DNA of 64,000 bases from Pleodorina starrii (Eukaryota > Chlorophyta > Chlorophyceae > Chlamydomonadales > Volvocaceae): contig BRXU01000038.1 in the NCBI GenBank assembly GCA_030267565.1, forward strand, positions 62,001 to 126,000, read 5' to 3'. Below are positions 47,501 through 58,312 of this stretch, in pieces. The notes beneath the pieces are model-generated. The model was given only the letters and a program-made list of their open reading frames with translations, made no database searches and had not been told where the DNA came from. The position numbers and the translations under genes were made by a program. Positions within the stretch are counted from its first letter, which is position 1. Each line of letters opens with the position of its first letter.

Positions 47501-49267
47501 GCTCGCTCGCTCGCTCGCTCGCTCACTCACTCACTCACTGCCACGTTCACTCCCTCGCTCGCTCGCCCACTCACTCACCTTCAGCTGCGCAACCCGCAAC
47601 CTCTCACTCGCTCGCTCGCTCGCTCGCTCACTCACTCACTCACTCACTCACTCACTCACTCACTCACTCACTCACTCACTCACTCACTCACTCACTCACT
47701 CACTCACTCACTCACTCACTCACTCACTCACTCACTCACTCACTCACTCACTCACTCACTCACTCACTCACTCACTCACTCACTCACTCACTCACTCACT
47801 CACTCACTCACTCACTCACTGCCACGCTCACTCCCTCGCTCGTTCGCCCACTCACTCACATTCAGCTGCGCAAAGCCCCAGAAGCGCATCCCCACTGCTC
47901 CAGGGTCGCTGCCGGGCGCGGGCGGCTCGTAGCACTGGGAGCAGTTGTGGGCGGAGCCGCCGCTGAAGCCAAAGGTCTCGTTGGGGCCGCCGGGCACAAA
48001 CACGGCGTAGCGGGTCACGATGCCCATCATGCCAGCACGGAGCCTGGTTTGGGGTTTGGTTTCGGGGCGGGGTGCGGCGGGGTGCAGCGGGGCGGTGTAA
48101 TGTTAGGTTGGGCTCCAGGGACCCTCGGAAGGTCACCGTATTGTTCCCCCCAGAACACAACTCCTCATTCGTGTCAGACCCAACCCATCATCATTAACCC
48201 ACCCACCCCACTCATCATCTCATCACCCTAAGTACGACATACACGATACACCTGCCCTTGCTCCCGCACAGGACCGACCGTCACATCGGGCGCGAGGACA
48301 TTTTTTCCCCTCTTCGCTCCCAACGATCCCATCGATCCCAACGCTCCGAAACCTCCCAAAGCTCTCAACGCTCCGAAACCAAACCCACCTGGACGGCCCC
48401 GTCATGACCATGCCCGAGTCGTGCATCGAGACCGTCTTGAGCGCGTCGCTGCGCCAGGCGGTCTCCCGCAGGAGGTTCAAGCCGTACACCTGGCCCCAGG
48501 CGGGCAGGTCCCAGGGGACGATGGCCGCGGCGATGCCCTGCACCACCCGGGAAAACATATTATGACCATGTAAGACCCGGGAAAATAAAATACGACCCGA
48601 GAAAATAAAATATGACCCGGGAAAAAAAAATACGGCCCCGGGAAAATAAAATACGACCCGGGATTGTAGCAGGAACACGCAGCCAGCCAGCCACAGATGT
48701 ACAGCTGTACAGCCGTACCTGCGGGCACAACACGATTGTGAGGACCGCGTCGTTCATGCGGCCCTTCTGCACCAGCGCCGGCGCGCGCTCGTGAAACGTC
48801 CGGTTGACTTCCGTCCAGCTCGGATTCATCTCGATGAGCGTTTTGAAGGTGCTGGCGGGCGCAACCGTGGCGGCGATGTGGCTCTTGAGTGTCGCCGCGA
48901 AATCCGTGGCGGAGTTAAGGGCAGCCTGTCGCCGGCCGTCGCGAATCGCGTTGGCGACGCTAAACGTGCCCCACAGCCCCAGCGCCAGCATCGCCACCAG
49001 CAGCAGTAGCGGTACGACAACTGTGTACGGATCTTTCGCCACGACGCGTGCCGTGACAATGACCTGGGTGCGGACATGCTGCAGAAAGCGCTTGAGCGGG
49101 CCGCGCCACCAGGCGGCGGCGGCGGCGGCGGCGCCGGCGCCGGCGGCGCTGACGAAGGAGAGGCGGCGCCGCGGCGGCGACGCCGCCGCCGCGGCGGCGG
49201 CGCGCTGGCGGCGCTGGAGCTCCTCACCGTGACGCTGTACGGAAGACCAGACGGAGCCAGCGTCCAT
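43832..49267 (-). CDS. Membrane CHASE-domain class III nucleotide cyclase, guanylyl type (828 aa)
   Basis: Eleven exons join in phase: 49267-48719, 48537-48389, 48043-47860, 47315-47091, 46671-46501, 46158-46087, 45916-45872, 45579-45492, 45375-45238, 44865-44660, 44491-43832. Order: a cytosolic Arg/Ala-rich start, a membrane helix near residues 78-100, an extracytoplasmic CHASE-like sensor ([26 protein letters not shown]-like NxT/S sites), a second helix near 387-412, the cyclase domain at about 427-612, and a 200-residue Ala/Gly/Ser-rich tail. Metal-binding aspartates are in LFSDIVSYTT (D450) and ETIGD (D494). Glu490 in KVETIGD and Cys560 in PHFCLCGD are the pair that selects guanine in guanylyl cyclases, so cGMP is predicted; Asn567 and Arg571 of the catalytic pair are present. 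The ligand is unknown. An upstream exon may exist, because the frame is open before the chosen ATG. Confidence 0.87.
44520..44567. repeat. (ATC)n microsatellite in cyclase intron 10
   Basis: A run of about 15 ATC/ACC triplets between exons 10 and 11. Confidence 0.85.
47441..47854. repeat. CTCA/CTCG array with copies of the exon 3 border
   Basis: Nearly pure (CTCA)n from about 47628 to 47820, flanked by CTCG runs. Two partial copies of the exon 3 end plus its donor sit at 47461-47479 and 47575-47592; the real border is at 47855-47872. The surrounding unit with TGCCACG(T/C)TCACTCCCTCG is also duplicated. Confidence 0.9.
48546..48663. repeat. ~24-bp tandem repeat in cyclase intron 1
   Basis: About five units built on GACCCGGGAAAATAAAATAC, locally AT-rich compared with the surroundings. 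Confidence 0.85.
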
Positions 49268-49904
49268 CCAGGCTTGGCTGCAGGGATGGGAGCGGTCGCC
49301 GCCGCCGGCGGCAGCGGCGGCGGCGGCGTCGCCGCTGGCGTCGCCGCTGGCGTCGCCGCTGATGTCGCAGTAGCTCTGGACAGCTGGCGGCTGCGAGCGG
49401 GGATGTTGTTGGGATGGGACGATGGGGCGATGCCGCCGATTCTGATGGTACCGTATTTCGGCGGGTTTCAGATTTGCGGTTTGATGCTCTGTCTAGGTTT
49501 GCGCGCCGGGACGGGCACCTCTGCAAATCTGTTATCAGTATGGCTCCATGGTAGGAGTACAGTGAAGGAAAGGCGGGCGGGGAGACCGGAGAGAGGAGGC
49601 GGGAGGGCGGAACGGCGGGCGCGCGCCTCCTACCAACCAACCAACCAACCGACCAACCAACCGCAAGCACACGTGGCAACGGGCTCCTGCCAGCCGGGCT
49701 AGCTTCCGCCGAAGCGCAGGCAGGCAGGCAGCTCCAATGCCGCCTCCCTTTGCAAGACCCCGTGACAATGACAAAAGGGGGCCCAGCGCGGTGGGAAGGG
49801 GAGGGGGAGGGAGCTACCCCGCAACAGGTAATCCTCAGGTAATATTCCAGGTAACTGCGTTGCGTTCCCTCGCCCCGGGCCGTTCTTATTACCCCGCAGA
49901 AACC

Positions 49905-50037
49905 TCAACCCAGTCCAAGCCCAGCCCCGCGCACCTCGCACAGAGATACCGGAGTCTGCAGCTGCTGCTGTTGCTGCTGCTGCGGCGGCGGCGGCGGGAG
50001 GGGCTCCCGCTTCAGCCCTTGCCCCTGCTGCTGCTGC

Positions 50038-50079
<42 letters not shown>

Positions 50080-50603
50080 AGCGGTGGCGGTGGCGGTGGC
50101 GGGTGGCGCAGCCGGCTCTGCGATCGGATGCCCGACTGGCTGGGGCTGGGGCTGGGGTTCGGGCTGGTTGCTGGGCGCAAGTAGGACTGACCGGCCCGGC
50201 CGGATCCTTGGCGAGGGACCGGGCCCCGCCCCAGGCCGGGGCCGGGGCTCAGATCAGGCTCTGGCTCCGGAACCTGATCGACTATCCCTGGTTCCGGAGC
50301 CTGGCAAAGCCCTGCGGTCGACCGCTCCGGAACCTTATCGGCCAGGGTACCGCTGACACTGGCGCCGGCTTCCTCCTCGCGCTCCGATGGCGGAGGCGGG
50401 GCGTCCGGAGGCTGTTTGGGAGGGCGGGAACGGGGATGGGGGAGAGGTTGAAAGCATTGGGAAGGAGGAGGTGGAGGGAGGTGGGTGAGGTGGGGAAGGT
50501 GGGCTGCGACTTCTTGGTAGCGCCCACCCAACCGGAGGAAGTGGGCGCGAGTGCTGAGGACAGAAAGGTAGTGGAAGTCCTTCCTCCGCGTAAGGTCATG
50601 CAA
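49905..50603 (-). CDS. Uncertain Pro/Gln-rich frame upstream of the cyclase gene
   Basis: A 232-codon frame begins with a normal-looking MHDLTRRKDFHYLSVLSTRA and turns into Pro-, Glu- and Gln-rich repeats (CAG/CTG run at about 50029-50076). It could be a 5' exon of the cyclase gene on the same strand, or a separate gene. No donor in it clearly matches the phase needed by an acceptor just before 49267; the only candidate is weak. Low complexity keeps several frames open here. Confidence 0.25.
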
Positions 50604-52419
50604 GCAGCTTTCGCATGCCGTTGGAGGCGTTTGGTGTCGGATTCAGGGGGCGATTCTCACAACGCGTATTTACGAGACACACTACCGGTACTGAAAGACC
50701 GCAAGCTCTACCCATGTCCGTGCGGTTGGGTCGTGAGGTCTTTTGCGCTCGCTGTAAGACCCCGTATGGGGTCATACAATGTAAATTTTGCAACACGCAT
50801 CCTACCAGTTCGGCATCGCAGAGGCAGGCTTCCGCTGGGTGCGCATGGTACTTCAGGTCGAGCACTCCTGCTGTCGCCTGAATGGCGAGTTAGCAAATGA
50901 ACTGATGAGTCGAAAATTAAACGGTGTGAAATGGAAGAAGCTGTACAGGGCTTCCGGCTGGTCTGTGACGAGCGGAGTTGCTCCGTCCGTCACCCAGCGT
51001 TGCGTGGCTGCACTACAATTGCTGGGCACGCGCCCAGCGGCTATGGGGGCGCCCTCACCACTTGCGTCTCCCGTCTACATCCGTTGCGATCCATGGCGCC
51101 GGCTGCCAATGAGTGCGCAAGTTCCGAAGTGTTCTCAGCCGCTAACTGTCCGCGTCCGCTTATGTACAACGCAGGGCCATCAGAAACATTATGAAGTCAT
51201 TTTTTTGCGTTGTCGATAACCCGCTCTACTGCAAGATGCTGCTGCTGCACGTCGCTCTTCGAGAAAACGTTTCCTCACTGGAACGAAGTACCTGTATCTT
51301 GCCTTCGAAAATAACCGACTGTCATTGTGAGCTATACCATTCACTGTTTTAATACATTTGCATGTGCGTAGTACGATGGTCTGGGAGGTTGAGCTATTGG
51401 CGTCAGTTAAGCTTGTAGCGTCAGTTAAGCTGTAGAGCAGGGCTTTATATTTCCGGGTGACGGTCGCGGTGTACACAATTGATGTTGCATAGTGCAGAGT
51501 TCATACTGCATACTTTAAACAGCGGAATCGCGGTTCCTGTTGAGGATACTTTCCAGGTAAATCGGAACCCCTGTCAGGCGCCGGCAGCCAAAGCCGCCCG
51601 CCCAGACTGGACACCGAACCCTAGCTCGTGACTTTCCCGCGCTTCGCGTGCGTCGCACCGTCCTCGCCTTGACCACACTCTCGGACAGCATTTATGACAT
51701 CTTCTCCTTGCGCCCCTCCCTGATGCGGTCCGGAGGCCCTCACGTTTCTTCCGTCCGTAAATTGGCCCGCTTGTCACAACTCACTGCGTGATTGACATAC
51801 CGGGTGCGGGTTCCCGGTACTTCCACATAACTTCCTGGCACTGTCGCTGTTACCCGCAATGGTATGCTCGGGATGGGGATGGGTGCTGCTGCCACCGGCT
51901 GCCCTAGCTGTCGTACTGCGCATCCCAGGTCATCTGGACGAAAGCGGTCGGTCGTTCTACGCCCAGCGCAGATGTTGTGACGTGGCATGCTTGGTCTACC
52001 CTTTAGCGCAGTAGGGGAGGCAGTTCCCGCCTAGATCGCGTTTCTCCCCTTCAGAACCTGTCGTTTCCCCTCCTTCACCCACAACAACACCAGCCGCCTA
52101 AGTGCTCTTCCGCTTTCCCCGCCAGTTGCCTACAGTTCGCTTTCACTTGGCTTCCACGATGGGGCAAGGTGGGGCCCTTACGGCGACCCCCTTTGCAGCT
52201 CTAATGCCTGTGACGACCGATGCCCAGGCGGGCGCTCAAAAGCCAGCTATCACACACCTATAAGGCTAGCGCCCAGGTGGATTCTTCCTGATTCGGTTAG
52301 ATACTACATGAAGCAGTCAGACTACCGTACCGCTGTTGTCGTACTTACCAAACGTAAAAAAAATAACAACCAAGACACATTGCGAACATCCTGCTTGTTT
52401 CGCAGCTGTATTATTCAAA
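50604..52419. other. Intergenic region upstream of the second FKBP gene
   Basis: About 1.8 kb without a supported gene. A short plus frame at 50615-50881 contains CARC and CKFC pairs (CARCKTPYGVIQCKFC) but has no further support. A 14-bp GGCGTCAGTTAAGC-type direct repeat lies near 51400-51430. Confidence 0.45.
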
Positions 52420-52427
52420 TATAAACG
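52420..52427 (+). promoter_or_regulatory. Possible TATA element of the second FKBP gene
   Basis: ATATAAAC lies only about 28-35 bp before the ATG at 52455. If it is the TATA box, the 5' UTR is extremely short or transcription starts elsewhere. Confidence 0.25.
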
Positions 52428-52454
52428 GTCCTTAGGCCCTTGACACCAAGGAAA

Positions 52455-54731
52455 ATGGCTCGCAAGGGCGCGGTCCTTGCGCTGCTGCTTTTGTGCGCGC
52501 TTTCGCTCGCTTACGCAGCAAAGAAGTCGAAGGACGTTAAGGAGCTCCAGATCGGAGTCAAGGTTAGGCGATCGATTAATGAAGCTTGGCTCGCGCGCCA
52601 TTGTGTGATCTGGCTTCCGACGAGGCAACACCCCATTTTGCAGTTCAAGCCGGAGAAGTGCGATCGGACAACTCGTAATGGCGACTCTGTGCACGTACAC
52701 TACACGGTAATTACCCTGCCTTTCGCTCAGCCTGCGGAACCTTCCAGTTCATGGCGCGGCTAATGGCTTGGACAAGTCGCTAGTTTGTGCGCAATCATGT
52801 TTGCAACATGCGTCGAATGAAAATTACAAGGCAGCGCCGGTTACAGAAACGATACAGGTCACAGCAGCGCTGCGCGTTCAAGGCCTTTCGATGCACTCGT
52901 TGCCGCATTCCTCTCCCTGCGTCCTGGTTACCCTCAATCCCTGCTGAACCCCCAACCCATTTTTTTTGCGATCTTGCCTTCATATCTCCTCCTCACCACC
53001 CCAGGGCACTCTGACCGACGGCACCAAGTTCGACAGCTCTGTTGACCGGGGTACACCGTTCGTCTTCACGCTGGGCGAGGGACGGGTGAGCCGTTGAGAG
53101 CTATAAATATAATTCCGCGGGTCGGGATGGCACGAGCCGTGGAGGGTGTGACCGAAGGTCGAGGGCCCAGGACCCAGGTCGGGGTCCCAGGACCCAGGGT
53201 GCAGGCCGGGGGCCCAGGACCCTTATGAGTCGGCGGCGGGGAACGGGGGAAGGGTGCGCCAAGGGCAAAGGGAGGTGAACCGCGGTGACGTTGCCGAGGC
53301 TTCGTTGGCGAATTGACCCGGCGGGGGGATGCGGAGTGCCCAGGGTCAGGGGGCGGTGGGTCCGTGGCTGGGGACCAAACACGTGTGTGGGTGTGTGTGC
53401 GGGACAGCATGTTGCCGCCGGTCTTGAGTCTACTTCCGGATTGTGACCTATCCAAATGAGAGATCTACATATGCCATCCAGGTGTATGGGTGGGTAGGTC
53501 AGCATCGTGGCGGGCAAGGCGCATGGGGGGTACGAGCTCCCCCCCTTATGTGGCTGCAACCCCCTCCGCCCCTTCCGCCCCTTCCACATCTCCCAACAGG
53601 TCATCAAAGGCTGGGACCAGGGCCTGCTGGGCATGTGGTGAGTGCGAACTGCGAAGCGTACGGCACCGGTCCACAAAGTACGGTCTTGTACCGCATGTGG
53701 CATGGCGCTGCCAGATTGACTTGGGCCCAGGTTGGGGGGGCAAATCGTGTTTCCGTGGGATTCAACGTGTTTCGGTTGGGAGCTGTGTGTATATCCCGAC
53801 CGCATCGCGATGATGAGGCTCATTCGCGCGATGTCGCCAGCTTCCAGACCGTTTCGCTGTTTGAGTGAGTGTGTGTGTATATGTGTGTGGGTGTATGCGT
53901 TGTCCCATCGGCGGTACCAACTGCCCAAGTACCCACCCGCCCCCCTGACAATCCTGCCCCCTGACAATCCTGCATCCTGCCCCCTTTGCTGCTGCCGCCC
54001 TTTGTCCCTTCTCCCTTCTTCGCAACGCGCAAATGCGCAAATGTGCGAATGATGGCGGGCGCCCTGCGTGCTGCGGATCTGTCGTACACAACGTTGGCGG
54101 ATCCAGCGTTGGCGAGAAGCGGAAGCTGAAGATCCCCAGCCACCTCGGCTACGGCGACAGCGGCTCGCCGCCCAAGATTCCAGGTACGGCCAGGCAAAGA
54201 GCCGTACAGCTGAGGAGTCTTGCGCAGCATCGCCTTGGGCGGGGGGATGGACTGTGCCTTGATGCGCTTGCGCGTGGAGAAGGTCGGGCGGCTGACTACA
54301 CCGATGCCTCCAGATGCCTCCAGGAGCATTGAAGCCATGAAGTACACAAGTGCTGTCGAAGTGCTGTCGATGTGCCCTTATTCTGGCGAATTGGGTTACT
54401 AATGTATCACGCCTCCGCTACCCGCCAACCCGTCCGTCAGGACCCAGCCTAGCTCCCCAGCCCAACCTGTCCCTCCTCACTCTCGCATCCTCATCCTTGC
54501 CTGCCCCCGCACCCTCAACCTCAGCCCCGCCCTCCACCTAATTCGACCCAACTCCCAATCCCACCATGACACACCCACCCAATCAAACCCAATCCAACCC
54601 AATCCAACCCAATCCAACCCAATCCAACCCAACCCAATCAAACCCAACCCAACCCAACCCAATCCAACTCACCCATCCCCCCAGGTGGTGCCACCCTGAT
54701 CTTCGATGTGGAGCTTGTCAAGGTCACCTAA
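52455..54731 (+). CDS. FKBP13/FKBP2-type peptidyl-prolyl isomerase (137 aa)
   Basis: Six exons join in phase: 52455-52562, 52644-52706, 53005-53085, 53600-53637, 54107-54183, 54685-54731. The start has a good AAAATGGCT context. A signal peptide of about 22 residues ([20 protein letters not shown]) leads to [86 protein letters not shown] and [15 protein letters not shown]: a complete FKBP domain with the pocket residues kept. The length and layout match small ER FKBPs. No KDEL-like tail is present. The enzyme should assist proline-limited folding in the ER lumen. Exons 2, 3 and 4 are exactly as long, and in the same phase, as in the FKBP gene at 18732-20862, so the two are old paralogues. Confidence 0.93.
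54585..54668. repeat. CCAAT/CCAAC pentamer repeat in FKBP intron 5
   Basis: About 16 pentamers AATCC/AACCC in a row just before the last exon. Confidence 0.85.
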
Positions 54732-57700
54732 TTAGGCAACAACATCCCGACACCAGCTGGCGCCGGGCTGGCCGGCCAGGCAGGCGCCATCCCAACAGTG
54801 TCGCCGGCGCCGGATCTGCCGGGCAGTCAGGCAGGCAGGCAGTCAGGCAGCTGATCTCGGCGGCCTGAGTATACGAATGTTCGGACTGGGGCAGGCGGGT
54901 GTGTGGCGTGCGGTTTGTTCGTAGGGTTCACTGTCGCGCCACAATATTTTGGGAGCCTGAACGATCGTCGTCTAACAGACCGCCTCCAGGCGTGCGTCGT
55001 ATAATGGCATGAGTGCCCCACGGGTTGAGCTGGACGAATGGCCCGTGGGTCGGTCTGCCCCACACAGACTACTGCAGCGAGCCGTCGGTGTGCGAGCCTG
55101 CTTTGCGTTTCGAGCTTCGTACAGCCAAACGGTGGCCCACACGGACGGGGTCTCACGCAATTGCACGCTAGTGCGGCAGCGCTGAACGGCTCCCCACGTC
55201 TGATACGTTACCGTCCACGGGCCCCGGCCTATACTTGGATAACCCCCCGTCGGCGGAGCCGTTCCCGTTTACGGGCTCCGGCCTATGTCCATCGGCGATA
55301 CCGGAGGGACCGGTGTGATTACATGTAAATGGGGGCCAGCCGGTCCACCAGCACGCCTTGCAGCAACTGTAACAAGCCCCCCGGTTGCCATGCCAGACAG
55401 ACAGACAGACAGCAACCATGCCTGTGCAACACTCTGAAACGGTTCATTCATTGCAAGATGCCCACGCACTGGAAAAGCAAATGCCGAAAGACACAACAAA
55501 CCACGCCTTGCAGTGATTGCAGCTGCACCCTTGCCGTCTGCCTCAGACGCCCCTCAATCCTCTAATCCTCAGGCTCTGATGACCTCCAGGCCTCAGAGAT
55601 CTCCGATGGGGGCCGCCCCGTCACGGGATCCATCTCCGTTTCCCATCGCGAAATGGAGGTCGGTCGACCACAACCGCAGCCGCTTGCACAACACCACTCG
55701 AGGTGCAAAACCTCCAGCCGAGGCCCCCGCGAATGCCAAATACGGTATGGTAGACTAAATGCGCATGCGGCTGCGGCCGGCGTGTTAGGGCACCTCCACC
55801 TCCTAGGAGCCGCCAACGGCGAGAGCCAGCCTTGAATCTGCCTTCGCATGAACCCACCCGCCCACCCCCCCCCATCTTCTTTTTCACCCCCCAACACATA
55901 TGCACATACACTCATTCCCATACGCACGCACCTATTGATGACAACCACACACAACCACAATATAAAAAACGCATGCCATCAAACAGCTGTGCGTTCGTTC
56001 GGTTGGCTGCTGGATCCAGTTAGTTGGACATACAACCCGTATAAAGGTACGGCAAGCTGGAGCCAGCCACTGAGTGCCGCATCTGGGAGAACAACAGCAA
56101 CACCGTCTGCAATGTCGTACTCCGTACATGCACACTCCCCCTGCCATACCGTACATGCCGAAACGTAACAACGAACACGCACCGCGCGACGAGTCTGCAT
56201 TTCCAGCACGCTGTACCTCCACGTCCATAGGGCGCAGCTCCATTGCTAAGGAACATAGAGATCTCACCGACCTACCGGTAATCAATTCCGAATCCACACG
56301 CATCGCCGTACAACTTCGTTTGTCCGTCGTCCTTTCCAGTTGCTTGCAGCTCCACTGTAACACGCGGGCATGGATATTTATGGCTATCTGGGACCCAAAC
56401 TCCCCCGCCCTGCCTTCCGAGTCACAACAGCAACACTCAACCACAATATAATCCTTGACCTGCTAACCTAGCCAGTAACGAACACACCGGGAGCTGTAGC
56501 TAATTTGTTCACACGCTTGCCACACCATATCTCCAGGACCAAAGCTAAAGCCAAAGCAACGAACCAACCGACGTTTCGCACTGCAATGTGTGCTACTCCT
56601 CGCAGGTGCAGCCAAGCTAGCTGCCGAAAGCATGGCTGGGTTTGTCCACCGTCCCCCAACAGCGAAAACTATAAAACTATCGCCATGCGAGTGATCACAG
56701 GTGGCGCATCGCTCATGCTTTTATGTGGCAGTACATACGTGCCAACAGACAGGAGAGCGCCACACACACACACACGCGCACACGCGCGCAAACGTGCACC
56801 CATCCCGGACGGATTTGCCGCTGTAAATGGGGGGAGGGGGCGCCGTGCGGGGGGCTGCCGCCCATTGCCGTAATGACGGCACGACTAAGGCTGGGCCCCA
56901 GTCCCCGCGCGCCCCCTCCGCCCCTGCCCTGTCCCGGTCGTCGCTACTCGCTTTCACCCCCCCACCTGGAGCGATTGCAGACACCCGAGATGGTCGGCCC
57001 GGGCAGGTGCCCAAAGACGCCACACCAGCGCACATTGTGTGGGTGCATGTGCACGCAGCACTCACACTCGCACGCACTCCTTACTACAAGGCTCCTGCAG
57101 GCCTGCTCGCAAGCCGTGACCTAAACACAACGCGACCATCCGCAATTAGACAGGGTTGAAGGAGGACCCTAGCGGTCCCGGCTTGGCGGCATCAAGAAAG
57201 ACGAAACCAAGGCCAGCGAGTGCAGTGGGGGGAAGGGGGCTTGCCTCGTCACGGCACCGCGCGCAACCGCCGAGGAGAATTCCAATTAGTACAAATTAAT
57301 AAGGCAGTTCAGAGCAGTGTCAGTCGCCCCTCCCAATCCATCCCGGGCCTCCGTAGGCAGCCGGTGCCATCACTTGAGCGTGAGAGCTGCTCCAGGGAGG
57401 GTTCCAGGCCAGCGAGGCACGCGCGTGTGCGCGCGCGCGTGCGTGCGTGCGAGGATGCCATTGTTACGAGCCAAATGTCCACACTTGTCCAGGGGTGCTT
57501 AGGGTACACCTCAATACCGGTGTTGGCGCGAACCTCCTGGTTCCCTTTATACTGTGCGCTTGTGCGGCCGTCTGTGCACGCCTGTCCCGGCCCAAAGTAA
57601 GGCAACAGAAGATTGCCAGCGCGCACCCAAAGCTGTTCCTACGCCCGGGAAGGAGCTCCAGCCGCAATTCCATTGTCTGTTCCCCCCTCTTGGCTGTCGC

Positions 57701-58312
57701 GTTTTCCGCGGGCTGGGGCCCGGAGCGAAACGCGCAAGGACGCCAGATCTACCGTACCCATCTAGGGCCCATCGCGCTGACATGCCACCACCACCCCTCC
57801 GTCCCGCACGCCACCATTACCCCTCATGTACTCCCGCCACCATCAACACTCGTTCCGCAAGGTGGAGTGCATGAGGGTGCCTGCGCCACCGATTGACAGG
57901 TGCGCTGAAGCGCCTCATGCAAGTCATGCACACACGCACACGCACACACATACACACACGCAGACGGACGTCCGCAGTCCGGTGGTGCGCACACGCCCTC
58001 CCTGCTCCCCTTACCCGACGTTCTACCGTTCGGCAGACTCTTCCCACGCACCCTGCCATTCCATCGCTCGCCTGTTTCCCCAGTGTCACGCTAAAGCGTA
58101 GGGCCCCCCTGCACGTACCCGCCCAGCCCCGTTCACAACTAACTCCGCGACATCGTAATCGTCCAGGACCGCCTCTCACGCTGCGGGGCGATGCACGCGA
58201 CATCACCCACCCGCGCGCGGCGGAACCCAACATACCCTCGGCGAGACGCAACCCTCAGCGGCCCAGCGCACCATACCAAGCCGCTCTCGGCGTCGCCGCT
58301 GTTTGACTGCTG
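54732..58312. other. Intergenic region between convergent FKBP and FkbM genes
   Basis: About 3.6 kb without a supported gene. TGTAA at 55324-55328 may end the FKBP transcript. Also seen: a short duplicated block (CCGTCCACGGGCCCCGGCC and CCGTTTACGGGCTCCGGCC near 55210-55290), GACA and CA/CG dinucleotide runs near 55393, 56762 and 57425, and a Cys-rich short frame at 55329-55565 with no further support. Confidence 0.45.

Noticed and set aside
46978..48231. 417-codon plus frame with a long Leu-Thr-His-Ser repeat
   Set aside because: Translation of the CTCA/CTCG array in a cyclase intron; the real exons are on the minus strand.
50615..50881. Short frame with CARC and CKFC pairs suggesting a zinc finger
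   Set aside because: Only two Cys pairs, no start context, no neighbouring exon that fits and no family match.
49737..50900. 387-codon plus frame
   Set aside because: Arg/Leu-rich translation of CTG repeats and GC-rich spacer with no conserved motif or exon context.
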